Below are positions 9,935 to 19,772 of a stretch of DNA of 64,000 nucleotides, one piece after another. Location: positions 186,001-250,000 of the forward strand of contig NZ_CP113162.1 of the NCBI RefSeq assembly GCF_029030725.1, written 5' to 3'. The DNA is from [Pseudomonas] carboxydohydrogena (GTDB taxonomy: Bacteria > Pseudomonadota > Alphaproteobacteria > Rhizobiales > Xanthobacteraceae). A program made the position numbers and the translations under genes. The notes beneath the pieces are model-generated. The model searched no databases, was not told the DNA's origin, and worked only from the letters and a program-made list of their open reading frames with translations. Every line of letters begins with the position of its first letter. Positions within the stretch are counted from its first letter, which is position 1.

Positions 9935-10897
9935 ATGCGTGGCGACAATGATGCCGGGTTGATACCCGGCGCGATGCAAAACTGGTTCAAACCTGAACTC
10001 GCGCGCACTGCGGCGATGGCCGCCGCGAACTGGCTGAAACCCGCCCGCCGCAGCATCGACATCCTCCGCCCCGATTTCGCGGCACCCCACATCGACACGC
10101 TCGGGCGCCTCGGCTCGCTCGAGGTTCGGCTCGCCACGTCGCGCGACGACATCAAGCGCGCGCAAAAACTGCGCTACAAGGTTTTCTACCGGGACGGCAC
10201 CGCGATCGCGGATGCACCGACGCTGCTGGCCCGACGTGACAAGGATATGTTCGACAAGATCTGCGACCATGTCCTTGTTATCGATCACGACGCGCCGCTG
10301 ACACGGCGCGGCAAGCAGCAGGTGGTCGGCACCTATCGCCTGCTGCGCCAGGAGATCGCGCGGCCCCACGGCGGTTTCTACACCGATGACGAGTTCGACA
10401 TCTCCGCTTTGATGGAACGCCACGCGGGGCTGCGCTTCCTTGAACTCGGCCGCTCCTGCGTGCTGCCGCCCTATCGCACCAAGCGCACCGTGGAATTGCT
10501 GTGGCACGGCATCTGGACCTACGTCCGCCGTCACCGCATGGATGTGATGATCGGCTGCGCGAGCCTGCCCGGCACCGACCCCAACCGTCTGGCGCTGCCG
10601 CTGTCGTTCCTGCACCACCATGCGGCAGCACCCGAGGAATGGCGCGCGCGGGCGCATGCCTCGCGCTATGTCGCGATGAACCGGATGGCGAAGGATGCGA
10701 TCGACGCCAAGGCGGCGTTGCGCGAACTGCCGCCGCTCATCAAGGGCTATCTGCGGCTCGGCGCCTTCATCGGTGACGGCGCCGTGATCGATCATCAGTT
10801 CGGCACCACCGACGTGCTGGTGGTGATGCCGGTCGCGGCGATCGCCTCGCGCTATATCGGCCATTTCGGCCCGGATGCGAGCCGCCACGCGGCCTAA
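9935..10897 (+). CDS. olsB: OlsB-type L-ornithine N(alpha)-acyltransferase (GNAT fold)
   Basis: 320 residues. The protein belongs to the acetyltransferase_5/hemolysin-like family. RLATSRDDIKRAQKLRYKVF (about 69-88) is the typical GNAT entry, and FLELGRSCV with the following YRTKRTVELLW is typical of OlsB, which transfers a 3-hydroxyacyl group from ACP to ornithine to give lyso-ornithine lipid at the inner membrane. No olsA gene adjoins it. ATG 9935 has GGGGA six bases upstream. ATG 9974 is an alternative, and a perfect 7-bp hairpin (9953-9970) lies just before it. It converges on coaA, with three bases between the stop codons. Confidence 0.82.
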   Translation: MRGDNDAGLIPGAMQNWFKPELARTAAMAAANWLKPARRSIDILRPDFAAPHIDTLGRLGSLEVRLATSRDDIKRAQKLRYKVFYRDGTAIADAPTLLARRDKDMFDKICDHVLVIDHDAPLTRRGKQQVVGTYRLLRQEIARPHGGFYTDDEFDISALMERHAGLRFLELGRSCVLPPYRTKRTVELLWHGIWTYVRRHRMDVMIGCASLPGTDPNRLALPLSFLHHHAAAPEEWRARAHASRYVAMNRMAKDAIDAKAALRELPPLIKGYLRLGAFIGDGAVIDHQFGTTDVLVVMPVAAIASRYIGHFGPDASRHAA

Positions 10898-10900
10898 GGC

Positions 10901-11857
10901 TCAAAGCCGCCGCAGCGACACTTTCTCCACCACATGATCGCTGCCCTTTTTCAGGATCAGCGTGGCGCGCGGCCGGGTCGGCAGCACGTTTTCATGCAGG
11001 TTGACGAGATTGATCGTGTTCCAGATCGAGAGCGCTTTCTTGCGCGCCTCCTCGTCGTTCAATCCCGCATAACGGTTGAAGTACGACCGCGGATCGTTGA
11101 ACGCGGTGTCGCGCAATCTCAGGAAGCGCGTGACGTACCATTCGCGCAGGATGTCCTCATCGGCGTCGATAAACACCGAAAAGTCGAAGAAATCGGACAC
11201 GAACGGAACGGCCTTGCCGTCCGCGGGCAGGCGGCCAGTTTGCAGCACGTTCAAGCCCTCAACGATCAGGATGTCCGGCTGGTCGATCTCCACCGTCGTG
11301 TTCGGCACGATGTCGTAGGTGAGATGCGAATAGACCGGCGCACGCACGCCGGGCCGTCCGGCCTTGATGTCGGAGAGAAACGCCAGCAACGCGCCGAGAT
11401 TGTAGCTTTCGGGAAAGCCCTTCTTGTCCATCAGCCCTTCGCGCTCGAGATAGGCGTTGGGATGCAGGAAGCCGTCCGTGGTGATGAGATCGACCTTCGG
11501 CTTCGGCGACCAGCGCGCCAGCAAGGCTTGCAGCACGCGCGAGGTGGTGGACTTGCCGACCGCGACCGAACCCGCGACGCCGATGATGTAGGGCATCTTG
11601 CGGTCGCGGATGCGCAGGAAGCGGCGTTCGGATTCGAACAGCCGCTGGGCCGAACTGACGTAATAGGACAAGAGCCGCGACAGCGGCAGGTAGATTTCCT
11701 CGACCTCCTTGAGATCGAGCCGGTCCAGCATCGAGTGCATCTTCTCGATCTCGGACGCCTTCAGCGTCATCGGCGTGTCGTCGCGCAGCTTCGCCCATTG
11801 CGCGCGCGTGAACGACCGATAAGGATCGTATTTCTGCGGCTCGGCCCCGGTCGTCAT
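10901..11857 (-). CDS. coaA: Pantothenate kinase, type I
   Basis: 318 residues, normal for the bacterial type I enzyme. It phosphorylates pantothenate, the first and rate-setting step of CoA synthesis. The P-loop [12 protein letters not shown] is at 93-104, followed by TTDGFLHPN and the PRK-like core ending in [12 protein letters not shown]. Type I enzymes are usually feedback-inhibited by CoA. ATG 11857 follows an AAGAAGAGAG tract; an in-frame start at 11911 lacks homology. It is the last gene of the leftward hisB-DUF2628-hisH-hisA-hisF-hisE-coaA run, 80 bases after hisE. Together with coaE elsewhere in the window it covers the first and last steps of CoA synthesis. Confidence 0.96.
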   Translation of the reverse strand: MTTGAEPQKYDPYRSFTRAQWAKLRDDTPMTLKASEIEKMHSMLDRLDLKEVEEIYLPLSRLLSYYVSSAQRLFESERRFLRIRDRKMPYIIGVAGSVAVGKSTTSRVLQALLARWSPKPKVDLITTDGFLHPNAYLEREGLMDKKGFPESYNLGALLAFLSDIKAGRPGVRAPVYSHLTYDIVPNTTVEIDQPDILIVEGLNVLQTGRLPADGKAVPFVSDFFDFSVFIDADEDILREWYVTRFLRLRDTAFNDPRSYFNRYAGLNDEEARKKALSIWNTINLVNLHENVLPTRPRATLILKKGSDHVVEKVSLRRL

Positions 11858-11937
11858 GGCCCGTCTCTCTTCTTTCTTATTCCGGAACGGCGGACCGCGA
11901 CGGATACGCAAACACTTCGGCGCTCACTCGGCCTTTA

Positions 11938-12267
11938 TTAGTCCGCCTTGCGCGCCGCCTTTTCTTCCAGACCCGACATCTGCGTGCGGCGGGCGAGCTC
12001 AGCCTCGACCTCGGACAGCGCGATGCCGCGCGATTTCAGCAGCACCAGAAGATGGAACAGCAGGTCGGCGCTCTCGGCCACGATATGTTCGCGCGCACCA
12101 TCGCTCTCGACCGACGCGATCACGACTTCGATCGCCTCCTCGCCGAGCTTCTTGGCGCAATGTTCCGGTCCCTTGTCGAGAAGCTTGCGGGTATACGACA
12201 CCTCTCCGCTGGAGGCGGCGCGGGCATCGATGATTCCAGCCAGATCGTGAATGGTGAAACCGCTCAT
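11938..12267 (-). CDS. hisE: Phosphoribosyl-ATP diphosphatase
   Basis: 109 residues, a stand-alone HisE as in other alphaproteobacteria (not fused to HisI). It removes pyrophosphate from PR-ATP in the second step of histidine synthesis. The MazG-like helical fold is recognised by KKLGEEAIEVVIA and the following ESADLLFHLLVLL segment, which carry the metal-binding acidic residues. It lies 86 bases after hisF and before coaA. Confidence 0.95.
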   Translation of the reverse strand: MSGFTIHDLAGIIDARAASSGEVSYTRKLLDKGPEHCAKKLGEEAIEVVIASVESDGAREHIVAESADLLFHLLVLLKSRGIALSEVEAELARRTQMSGLEEKAARKAD

Positions 12268-12353
12268 CGCATTGTTCCTTGAGCCTTTCCGGTTTCCGCC
12301 CGGGCGGCCAATCCCGTTATGTCTCTGTCATCCTACCAAAGACCCGGCAGCGT

Positions 12354-13130
12354 TCACGGGTCAAGACGCATCGGCAGCCCGGCGCGGGCCATATGCTCCT
12401 TGGCCTGCCGGATGGTGAATTCGCCAAAGTGGAAAATCGAGGCCGCGAGCACAGCGGTGGCGTGGCCCGAGCGCACACCTTCCACCAGATGATCGAGATT
12501 GCCGACGCCGCCCGAGGCGATCACCGGCACGGAAATGCTGTCGGCGATCTGCCGCGTCAGCGGAATGTCGAAGCCCTGCCGGGTGCCGTCGCGGTCCATC
12601 GAGGTCAGCAGGATTTCGCCGGCACCGAGCGACACGACTTCCTGCGCGTATTCCACCGCATCGATGCCCGTCGATTTGCGCCCGCCATGGGTGAAGATTT
12701 CCCAGCGGTCGGAATTGCCCGCGCGCGGCACGCGCTTGGCATCGATCGCGACCACGATACACTGGTTGCCGAATTTCTCCGCCGCTTCCTTGACGAATTC
12801 GCGGCGGGACACGGCGGCGGAATTGATCGAGACTTTATCCGCGCCGTGATTGAGCAGCGTGCGGATGTCGTTCACCGTGCGCACGCCGCCACCGACCGTG
12901 ACCGGCATGAAGCAGGCTTCCGCCGTGCGCCTCACCACGTCGAGAATGGTGCCGCGATTCTCATGCGTCGCGGTGATGTCGAGAAAGCAAAGCTCGTCCG
13001 CGCCCGCCGCATCATAGGCAATCGCGGCTTCCACCGGATCGCCAGCATCGCGCAGATCGACGAAGTTAACGCCCTTGACGACACGTCCGTCCTTGACGTC
13101 GAGACAGGGTATGACGCGGGCCTTGAACAT
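12354..13130 (-). CDS. hisF: Imidazole glycerol phosphate synthase, cyclase subunit HisF
   Basis: 258 residues forming a (beta/alpha)8 barrel. The catalytic Asp is in the N-terminal [14 protein letters not shown] (D11), and the second is in [14 protein letters not shown]. Phosphate-binding [10 protein letters not shown] and [10 protein letters not shown] are present. HisF uses ammonia from HisH to make IGP and AICAR. Its start codon immediately follows the hisA stop with no spacer, so the two are translationally coupled. Confidence 0.97.
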   Translation of the reverse strand: MFKARVIPCLDVKDGRVVKGVNFVDLRDAGDPVEAAIAYDAAGADELCFLDITATHENRGTILDVVRRTAEACFMPVTVGGGVRTVNDIRTLLNHGADKVSINSAAVSRREFVKEAAEKFGNQCIVVAIDAKRVPRAGNSDRWEIFTHGGRKSTGIDAVEYAQEVVSLGAGEILLTSMDRDGTRQGFDIPLTRQIADSISVPVIASGGVGNLDHLVEGVRSGHATAVLAASIFHFGEFTIRQAKEHMARAGLPMRLDP

Positions 13131-13868
13131 TCAGGCCGCCTTTGCCGCCGCGATTAAAGCGAGCGCCTGCGCCGGATCGATCCGCCCGTCATAAAGCGCG
13201 CGGCCGGAAATCGCACCTTCGAGCTTTCTGGCGCGCGGCGTGAGCAGCGCCTTCACATCGTCGATGGACGCGAGACCGCCGGAGGCGATCACCGGAATCG
13301 AGATCGCGTCCGCCAGCGCAATCGTCGCGTCGAGGTTGAGGCCCTTGAGCAGGCCGTCACGCGCAATGTCGGTGAAGATGATCGCGGCGACGCCCGCATC
13401 CTCGAACCGCTGCGCGATCTCGAGCGCGGTGACGGTCGAGGTTTCCGCCCAGCCTTCCACCGCGACCTTGCCGTCGCGCGCATCGAGCCCGACCGCGACG
13501 CGGCCGGGATATTTTTTCGCGGCTTCCTTCACGAACGCCGGATCGCGCACCGCGGCAGTGCCGATAATGACACGCGCGATACCCTTACCGAGCCATGCCT
13601 CAAGCGTGGCCATGTCGCGAATGCCGCCGCCGAGCTGCACCGGCATTTTCACGACCTTCAGGATCGCCTCGACCGCCTGCGCATTCTGCGGCTTGCCCGC
13701 GAACGCCCCGTCGAGATCGACGATGTGCAGATATGCGAATCCCTGCCGCTCGAAAGTCGCGGCCTGCGCGGCCGGATCGAGGTTGAACACGGTCGCACGA
13801 TTCATGTCGCCCTGTTGCAGACGCACGCACTGGCCGTTCTTCAGGTCGATGGCGGGGAAAAGGATCAC
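13131..13868 (-). CDS. hisA: ProFAR isomerase HisA
   Basis: 245 residues, a barrel related to HisF. It starts [17 protein letters not shown], with the catalytic Asp in AIDLKNG and the second in [21 protein letters not shown] and SGGLASIDD bind phosphate. The start is GTG at 13868, which overlaps the hisH stop by four bases (GTGA). The frame remains open upstream to 14342, but that part is out-of-frame hisH and is not coding in this frame. Confidence 0.96.
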   Translation of the reverse strand: MILFPAIDLKNGQCVRLQQGDMNRATVFNLDPAAQAATFERQGFAYLHIVDLDGAFAGKPQNAQAVEAILKVVKMPVQLGGGIRDMATLEAWLGKGIARVIIGTAAVRDPAFVKEAAKKYPGRVAVGLDARDGKVAVEGWAETSTVTALEIAQRFEDAGVAAIIFTDIARDGLLKGLNLDATIALADAISIPVIASGGLASIDDVKALLTPRARKLEGAISGRALYDGRIDPAQALALIAAAKAA

Positions 13869-14515
13869 GGCTTCCACTTCAGAAAATTGGCGATTAGAGC
13901 GAGGCCGAAGCGCTGGCTCTTTTCGGGGTGAAACTGCGTGCCGAACATGGTGTCGCGGGCGACGATCGCGGTGAGCGGCCCGCCGTAATCGGCGCGCGCA
14001 ACCACATCGCCCTCGCTCGCAGCGTTCAGGTGATAGGAGTGCACGAAATAGGCGTGGCGGCCCTTGTCGCCGAGCGGCAAACGCTCCAGCACCGGATGCT
14101 CGCGGGCAAGATCGAGGGTGTTCCAGCCCATGTGCGGAATCTTCAGGCTCTCGTCGCGCGGCGCGATCTTTTCGACGTCGCCGGAAATCCAGTCGAGCCC
14201 CGGCGTGGTGACATGTTCCTTGCCCTGCGTCGCCATCAACTGCATGCCGACGCAGATGCCGAAGAACGGCCGCGCCTTGCCGCGCACCGCCTGCGTCATC
14301 GCATCGACCATGCCGTCGAGCGCATCCAACCCTTTGCGGCAATCGGCGAACGCGCCGACGCCGGGAAGAACAATACGATCCGCGCGATAGACTGTCTCCG
14401 GATCGCGGGTGACGACAACTTTCTCCGGCAATTCAAGCGCGCGCGCGGCCCGCTCGAAAGCCTTCGCCGCCGAGTGCAGATTGCCGGAGCCGTAATCGAT
14501 CAGCGCGACGCTCAC
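13865..14515 (-). CDS. hisH: Imidazole glycerol phosphate synthase, glutaminase subunit HisH
   Basis: 216 residues of class I glutamine amidotransferase. Catalytic triad: Cys88 in FFGICVGMQ, with His196 and Glu198 in TQFHPEKS. The oxyanion strand PGVGAF is present. It hydrolyses glutamine and channels ammonia to HisF. GTG 14515 overlaps the end of the DUF2628 gene by four bases, so the whole block is tightly coupled. Confidence 0.96.
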   Translation of the reverse strand: MSVALIDYGSGNLHSAAKAFERAARALELPEKVVVTRDPETVYRADRIVLPGVGAFADCRKGLDALDGMVDAMTQAVRGKARPFFGICVGMQLMATQGKEHVTTPGLDWISGDVEKIAPRDESLKIPHMGWNTLDLAREHPVLERLPLGDKGRHAYFVHSYHLNAASEGDVVARADYGGPLTAIVARDTMFGTQFHPEKSQRFGLALIANFLKWKP

Positions 14516-15003
14516 CGCGAACCGTCCGGCATCGGGAAGAATCCAGCCGCATCCTGCGCGGCAATGGACGAGCGCGGCATCGGGATCGCGGGCGATGCCT
14601 TGGGCGAAAACGCAAAACTGTCCGCCGAACCGCGTTCAAAAAATCGCCGCTCGGCGGCTTCCTCGTCATCCGCCGCCACAAGACCGATCTGCTGCCATTT
14701 GCGGCGCGACAGCGTCCAGCGGCGCAGCGCACCGGCTTCGCTGCCGAGAAACAGCGCGATCACCAGCATCGTGACGGCATAGGCGAAGCCCGACGCATGG
14801 GTGAAGCGCAGCATGATTTCCGCCGCGAGCTGCACCACGATATAGCCGAGCAGTACCAGCCAGAGCCTGCGATAGATCAGCCAGATGAAGCCGAGCAGGA
14901 ACGCCCAGACATGAAAGCCGTCGCGCACGAACACGATCTTTTCAGGCGCGGCGCGAAAATCGTTGCCGAGGCTCTTCGGGGCGTGAACGGTGTAGACCGG
15001 CAT
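14512..15003 (-). CDS. DUF2628 family small membrane protein
   Basis: 163 residues. The N-terminal [10 protein letters not shown] and the segment [20 protein letters not shown] are typical of DUF2628. Two to three hydrophobic helices lie between about 31 and 88; the C-terminal third is charged and probably cytoplasmic. No biochemical role is known. It sits between hisB and hisH, 28 bases after hisB and overlapping hisH by four, so it is co-translated with the histidine genes. A link with histidine synthesis is not shown and may simply reflect operon position. Confidence 0.85.
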   Translation of the reverse strand: MPVYTVHAPKSLGNDFRAAPEKIVFVRDGFHVWAFLLGFIWLIYRRLWLVLLGYIVVQLAAEIMLRFTHASGFAYAVTMLVIALFLGSEAGALRRWTLSRRKWQQIGLVAADDEEAAERRFFERGSADSFAFSPKASPAIPMPRSSIAAQDAAGFFPMPDGSR

Positions 15004-15031
15004 AATTCATCTCCGGCGGCGCGCGAATACG

Positions 15032-15625
15032 CTAGCCGCCTAACTGACCCTTGGTCGAGGGCACCGCGCCATTCGCGCGCGGATCGATCGCGACCGCGGC
15101 GCGCAGAACGCGCGCGAGCCCCTTGAAGCAGGACTCCGAGATGTGATGGCTGTTCTCGCCATACAAGGTCTCGACATGCAGCGTGATACCCGCGTTCATC
15201 GCGAACGCGTGGAACCATTCGCGCACCAGTTCGGTATCGAACTCGCCGATCTTGTCGCGCGGAAATTCCACCCGGAACACCAGCACGGGACGGCCGGAAA
15301 TATCGATGACGACGCGCGACAGCGTCTCGTCCATCGGCAGATGCACGTCCGCGTAGCGGGTGATGCCCGCCATGTCGCCCAGCGCCTGTTTCACCGCCTG
15401 ACCGAGCGCGATGCCGACATCCTCGGTGGTGTGGTGGTGATCGACATGCAGGTCGCCCTGCGCCTTCACCGTGATGTCTATGCCGGAATGGCGCGCCAGC
15501 AGATCCAGCATGTGGTCGAAGAAACCGATGCCGGTCGCGACGTTGGAGACACCCTTGCCGTCGAGATTGACGCTGACGGCGATGTCGGTCTCCTTGGTCT
15601 TGCGCTTGATCGTGGCCGTGCGCAT
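15032..15625 (-). CDS. hisB: Imidazoleglycerol-phosphate dehydratase
   Basis: 197 residues, a monofunctional HisB (the sixth step of histidine synthesis) with no phosphatase domain. Manganese-binding His-rich repeats are visible: [24 protein letters not shown], and near the end the HHISESCFK segment. ATG 15625 has GGAG eight bases upstream; TTG 15646 is in frame but has no support. It is the first gene of the leftward his operon, and the 194-bp gap to hslV should contain both divergent promoters. Confidence 0.96.
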   Translation of the reverse strand: MRTATIKRKTKETDIAVSVNLDGKGVSNVATGIGFFDHMLDLLARHSGIDITVKAQGDLHVDHHHTTEDVGIALGQAVKQALGDMAGITRYADVHLPMDETLSRVVIDISGRPVLVFRVEFPRDKIGEFDTELVREWFHAFAMNAGITLHVETLYGENSHHISESCFKGLARVLRAAVAIDPRANGAVPSTKGQLGG

Positions 15626-15819
15626 GAAATTCGCTCCAGAACCCAATTTTGAGCGCCTTTTAACAGGCAGATGACGCCTTCGCTACTGCAACAGTGGCCG
15701 GGAGGGCTCCCAATCGCCGCTATGGTGACCGGATTTTTCCGGATTCCGGGCTCCCATGGCCGCCGTTTGCATCCCAGGCGCGCCTTTCCTAAATGGAAGC
15801 CAGTCAGGGGACAGATTCC

Positions 15820-16371
15820 ATGCAGAATTCGCAAGCCGAGAGCTGGCACGGCACCACGATCCTCACCGTGCGCAAGGGCGGCAAGGTGGTGGTGGGCGGC
15901 GACGGCCAGGTCTCGATCGGCCAGACCGTCATCAAGTCCAACGCCCGCAAGGTCCGCAAACTCGGGAAAGGTGACGTGATCGGCGGTTTCGCCGGCGCGA
16001 CCGCCGACGCCTTTACGCTGTTCGAGCGGCTGGAGAGCAAGCTCGAGCAATATCCGGGACAACTGACGCGCGCCTGCGTCGAGCTCGCCAAGGACTGGCG
16101 CACGGACCGCTATCTGCGCCGCCTTGAGGCGATGATGATCGTCGCCGACAAGGATGTCTCACTGGTGCTGACCGGCACCGGCGACGTGCTGGAGCCCGAG
16201 GACGGCATCATCGCCATCGGCTCCGGCGGCAATTATGCCTTGGCCGCCGCGCGGGCATTGTCGGATTCCGCGCATGACGCCGAGGCCATCGTGCGCCGTT
16301 CGCTCGAAATCGCGGCCGACATCTGTGTCTACACCAACCGTAACCTGACCATCGAGACGCTGGCGACCTGA
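15820..16371 (+). CDS. hslV: ATP-dependent protease HslVU, peptidase subunit
   Basis: 183 residues. Mature HslV begins at Thr12 (HG|TTILTV), the N-terminal nucleophile exposed after propeptide removal. [10 protein letters not shown] and the KVRKL segment are family hallmarks, as is [15 protein letters not shown]. Twelve subunits form the two-ring chamber that degrades proteins unfolded by HslU. ATG 15820 is chosen because AGGGGA lies eight bases upstream; in-frame ATG 15793 has none. The stop overlaps the hslU start (TGATG). The gene is often heat-inducible, but I could not identify a convincing RpoH promoter. A CCGGA-TTTT-TCCGG hairpin lies at 15729-15742. Confidence 0.96.
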   Translation: MQNSQAESWHGTTILTVRKGGKVVVGGDGQVSIGQTVIKSNARKVRKLGKGDVIGGFAGATADAFTLFERLESKLEQYPGQLTRACVELAKDWRTDRYLRRLEAMMIVADKDVSLVLTGTGDVLEPEDGIIAIGSGGNYALAAARALSDSAHDAEAIVRRSLEIAADICVYTNRNLTIETLAT

Positions 16372-17672
16372 TGACCGACTTTTCTCCCCGCGAAATCGTT
16401 TCCGAACTCGACCGCTTCATCGTCGGCCAGCATGACGCCAAGCGCGCGGTCGCCATCGCGCTGCGCAACCGCTGGCGCCGGCTGCAACTCACCGGCAGCC
16501 TGCGCGAGGAGGTGCTGCCGAAGAACATTTTGATGATCGGCCCCACGGGCGTCGGCAAGACCGAGATCGCGCGCAGGCTGGCAAAGCTCGCGGGCGCGCC
16601 GTTCATCAAGGTCGAGGCCACGAAATTCACCGAGGTCGGCTATGTCGGCCGCGATGTCGAACAGATCGTGCGCGATCTCGTTGATGTCGCCATCGCGCAG
16701 ACGCGCGAGAAGAAGCGCAAGGATGTCGAGGCGCGGGCGGAACTCGCCGCCGAGGAGCGCGTGCTCGATGCGCTGGTCGGCGCCAACGCTTCCGCCAGCA
16801 CGCGGGATTCGTTTCGACGAAAATTGCGCGCGGGCGAACTCAACGACAAGGAAATCGAGGTCGAGACGCAGAGCGCGGGAGGCGCCCCGATGTTCGAGAT
16901 TCCCGGCATGCCGGGCGCGCAGATGGGCGCGATCTCGATTGGCGACATTTTCGGCAAGATGGGCGGCCGCACCAAGACGCGCAAGCTCACGGTCGCGGAT
17001 TCGCATCAGGTGCTGGTCAACGAGGAATCCGACAAGCTGCTGGACGACGAGGCGCTGACGCGCGACGCGATCCATGCGGTCGAGAACAACGGCATCGTTT
17101 TCCTCGACGAGATCGACAAGATCTGCGTGCGCGACGGCGCGCGCACCGGCGACGTGTCGCGCGAAGGCGTGCAGCGCGACCTCTTGCCGCTGATCGAGGG
17201 CACCACGGTTTCCACCAAGCACGGGCCGGTGAAGACGGATCATATTTTATTTATCGCCTCGGGCGCGTTCCACATCGCCAAGCCTTCCGACCTGCTGCCG
17301 GAATTGCAGGGCCGCCTGCCGATCCGCGTCGAGTTGCAGGCGCTGGTGCGGGACGACTTCCGCCGCATCCTCACCGAGCCGGAAAGTTCGCTCATCAAGC
17401 AATATGTCGCGCTGATGGAGACCGAAGGCGTGACGCTCGACATCACCGACGATGCCATCGACGCGCTGGCCGATGTCGCCGTGGCAGTGAACGCAAGCGT
17501 GGAGAATATCGGCGCGCGCCGCTTGCAGACCGTGCTGGAGCGTGTGCTCGACGACGCTTCGTTTCAGGCGCCCGATCTGCACGGCCAGACCGTCATCATC
17601 GATGCCGCCTACGTGCAGAAGCACATCGGCGATCTGGCGAAGAACGCGGATTTGAGCCGGTTTATTTTGTAG
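16371..17672 (+). CDS. hslU: ATP-dependent protease HslVU, ATPase subunit
   Basis: 433 residues of AAA+ unfoldase. Walker A GPTGVGKT is at 57-64, Walker B FLDEIDKI starts at 244, and the intermediate domain between them is of normal size. The last residues DLSRFIL are the conserved tail that docks into HslV and opens it. It is coupled to hslV by a one-base overlap. The transcript probably ends in the large hairpin repeat that follows. Confidence 0.97.
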   Translation: MTDFSPREIVSELDRFIVGQHDAKRAVAIALRNRWRRLQLTGSLREEVLPKNILMIGPTGVGKTEIARRLAKLAGAPFIKVEATKFTEVGYVGRDVEQIVRDLVDVAIAQTREKKRKDVEARAELAAEERVLDALVGANASASTRDSFRRKLRAGELNDKEIEVETQSAGGAPMFEIPGMPGAQMGAISIGDIFGKMGGRTKTRKLTVADSHQVLVNEESDKLLDDEALTRDAIHAVENNGIVFLDEIDKICVRDGARTGDVSREGVQRDLLPLIEGTTVSTKHGPVKTDHILFIASGAFHIAKPSDLLPELQGRLPIRVELQALVRDDFRRILTEPESSLIKQYVALMETEGVTLDITDDAIDALADVAVAVNASVENIGARRLQTVLERVLDDASFQAPDLHGQTVIIDAAYVQKHIGDLAKNADLSRFIL

Positions 17673-17674
17673 AT

Positions 17675-17772
17675 GTCACTCCGGGGCGCGCGTGAAACGC
17701 GCGAACCCGGAATCTCTCGCGAACAACATAAAGATTCCGGATCATCCCGCTTCGCGGGATGTCCGGAATGAC
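17675..17772. repeat. Nested palindromic intergenic repeat after hslU
   Basis: The ends are near-inverted (GTCACTCCGG at 17675 and CCGGAATGAC at 17763). Inside are a GCGCG-TGAAA-CGCGC type hairpin and a large one at 17734-17769, where ATTCCGGA and TCCGGAAT enclose CATCCCG-CTTCG-CGGGATG (15 paired bases, one bulge). It lies between convergent hslU and the Smr gene, so it could end transcription from both sides. The layout resembles extragenic palindromes known in Bradyrhizobium relatives; copy number must be checked. Confidence 0.7.
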
Positions 17773-17787
17773 GCACCAAGCCGAAAT

Positions 17788-18381
17788 CTATCTCGCCCGC
17801 CGCAGCCGCACATAGAGCGCGCCCGCGCCGCCATGGCCGATGGAGGCCTCCTCGAAGCCGACGACGAGGCTGCGGAATTCCGGCAGGCCCAGCCATTCCG
17901 GCACCTGACGCCGCAATACGCCGCGCTCGGAATCAGCCGCGCCGCTGCGGCCCTTGCCGGTAATCACCAGCACGAAGGTCAGTCCGTCCTCGCTTGCGCG
18001 CGACAGAAACCCGATCAAGACGCGATGCGCGCGCGCCTGCGTCATGCCGTGCAGATCGAGCCGCGCCTCGATCTCCTTGCGTCCGCGCGCGAGATGCGAG
18101 CGCTCGCGCCGTCCCAGCGCGACCAGCGGCGGCGGCGCTTTCGGCTGGGGCGCGGCCGGTTTTGCTGTTTCGATCATGCGCAACGATCGCGTTTTTTCAG
18201 CCTCAGGGACCGGGGCAGTCTCCATCGCATCGGGCGGTGCGGCGGCGTCCTTTGGTTTTCGCTTGCGCAGCGGTTTGATCTGTTTCGTCACCGTCTCCCA
18301 CAACGCACGCTCCTCGGTATCGAGCGCGCGGCGGCGGCGCGAAGGCGGCGGCGACAAATCGGGCGGGCGCGCGCGTTTCAT
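17788..18381 (-). CDS. Smr (MutS2-like) domain protein
   Basis: 197 residues. The first half (1-100) is Arg-, Lys-, Pro- and Ala-rich and probably disordered. The second half is a Smr domain with LDLHG at 108-112 and the ITGKG loop at 140-144, plus GVLRRQVPEWL. Stand-alone Smr proteins are nucleic-acid-binding and sometimes act as nicking endonucleases or in ribosome rescue; which applies here is not known. The start overlaps the mltA stop by four bases, so the two are co-translated. Confidence 0.9.
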   Translation of the reverse strand: MKRARPPDLSPPPSRRRRALDTEERALWETVTKQIKPLRKRKPKDAAAPPDAMETAPVPEAEKTRSLRMIETAKPAAPQPKAPPPLVALGRRERSHLARGRKEIEARLDLHGMTQARAHRVLIGFLSRASEDGLTFVLVITGKGRSGAADSERGVLRRQVPEWLGLPEFRSLVVGFEEASIGHGGAGALYVRLRRAR

Positions 18382-19772
18382 GAGTTGTCCGCATGGCGGC
18401 GGCCGCGCCGTTTCTTTGGTCTGGGCTTCTCCTCGGCAGGGCGGGCGTCCGGCAACGGCACGGTCCTGCCGCGCGCGACAGGGTCCAGAGATTTCGGCAG
18501 CAGGATGGTGAACCGTGCCGCGTTCTTGATGCGCCCCGCGATCCTGCCCGCCTCCGCGCCCGCGCCAAAATAAAGATCGGCACGCGCGGGGCCGACAATC
18601 GCCGAGCCGGTGTCCTGCGCGATCATCAGGCGACGGAACGGCGTGTTCGAGGTGTCGCTCTCGATCGGCAGATCGCCGTCGATGAAGAACGGCGTACCAT
18701 AGACATGCAGCGCCTTGTCAACCGCGATCGAGCGGCCCGCCGTCAGCGGCACGCCCTGCGCGCCGATCGCCTCGTCATCCGCCTTGAGCGACACTTCGTG
18801 AAAGAAGATGTAGGAGCGGTTGGTTCGCCGCAGTTCATCCGCCGCGCCGGGATTCTGTTCCATGTATTCGCGGATGCGCTGCATCGACATCTGGTCTTTG
18901 GGAATGATGTTGCGCTCGATCAGCACGCGCCCGATCGGGGTGTATGGAAACCCGTTATGCGAATCGTAATTGATCCGCACCATCGATCCATCCGGCAGCT
19001 TGATCCGCGCCGAGCCCTGAATCTGGATGAACAGAAGATCGGTCTCGTTTTTCAGCCAGACGATCTCAAGCCCGCGCCCGGCGATCGCGCCATCCTCGAT
19101 CTGGGCGCGGTCGTAATACGGCACCAGCTTGCGGCGGCCGATCTTGCGGAACACATCACCCTTGTTCGGCAGGCTCGGCGAGGCCTGACTGTATCCGCGC
19201 ACGAACAGATTCGAGGGGCGGCGATAGACCGGCACCGTGTAGACATCGGTCCTGGTACGCGAGCCTTCGACGATGGGTTCGTAATAGCCGGTGACGAAGC
19301 CCGCATCCTCGCCGAGTCGCGAGATCGTGACCGGCGCGAATTGCTCTTCGAAAAATGCGCGCGCGGACGCGACGTCATGCACCTTCGTTCCGCGCGCGGC
19401 GAGGCAAGGCTCGCGCAGCGCATCGCCCAGAAACTTGTCGGGCGTATCGTCCGGCTTTTTCGGCTTGCGCGCGAGGACCGGCGCACAGCTGGCCTTGAAT
19501 GTCCTGAACGCCTTGAACTGGTCGTCATCCGCCCAGCCGCGCAGATCGCTCCAGGCAACGGGATTGTATTGCACGCCGGGGATGGCAAGCGGCCAGTGGA
19601 TGCTTTGGGGCCGCGGCCGCACATGGTGCGTGGCCTCAAGCTCCGGCCGGGAAACGCGGCGGTGGCTGCGGGCATCCGCGACCGCGCTGCATGTCAGAAC
19701 CGCCGCCGCGAACACCAATGCCGCGGCGGAGCCGTAGGGGAAGCGTCCGTCAGCGTCCGCTTTCTGTTCCAA
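18378..19772 (-). CDS. mltA: Membrane-bound lytic murein transglycosylase A (MltA)
   Basis: About 464 residues. The mature part shows the MltA barrel (TGYYEPIVEGS) and the 3D domain near the end, with DTGSAIVGPARADLYFG carrying the catalytic-type Asp. It cleaves glycan strands in peptidoglycan, leaving 1,6-anhydro ends. A hydrophobic export segment (AAALVFAAAVLTCSAVADA) precedes it; no lipobox is clear, so it may be periplasmic rather than lipid-anchored. The start is uncertain: TTG 19772 after GGAAG is my choice, GTG 19808 and ATG 19826 are alternatives, and all overlap the end of the Tim44-like gene. The C-terminus is Lys/Arg-rich. Confidence 0.88.
   Translation of the reverse strand: MEQKADADGRFPYGSAAALVFAAAVLTCSAVADARSHRRVSRPELEATHHVRPRPQSIHWPLAIPGVQYNPVAWSDLRGWADDDQFKAFRTFKASCAPVLARKPKKPDDTPDKFLGDALREPCLAARGTKVHDVASARAFFEEQFAPVTISRLGEDAGFVTGYYEPIVEGSRTRTDVYTVPVYRRPSNLFVRGYSQASPSLPNKGDVFRKIGRRKLVPYYDRAQIEDGAIAGRGLEIVWLKNETDLLFIQIQGSARIKLPDGSMVRINYDSHNGFPYTPIGRVLIERNIIPKDQMSMQRIREYMEQNPGAADELRRTNRSYIFFHEVSLKADDEAIGAQGVPLTAGRSIAVDKALHVYGTPFFIDGDLPIESDTSNTPFRRLMIAQDTGSAIVGPARADLYFGAGAEAGRIAGRIKNAARFTILLPKSLDPVARGRTVPLPDARPAEEKPRPKKRRGRRHADNS

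Noticed and set aside
13869-14342. Upstream extension of the hisA frame
   Set aside because: It lies inside hisH in another frame; HisA homology starts exactly at GTG 13868.
15626-15819. Heat-shock (RpoH) promoter for hslVU
   Set aside because: Expected from biology, but no pair of elements with right sequence and spacing could be found by eye; only a small hairpin at 15729-15742 is clear.
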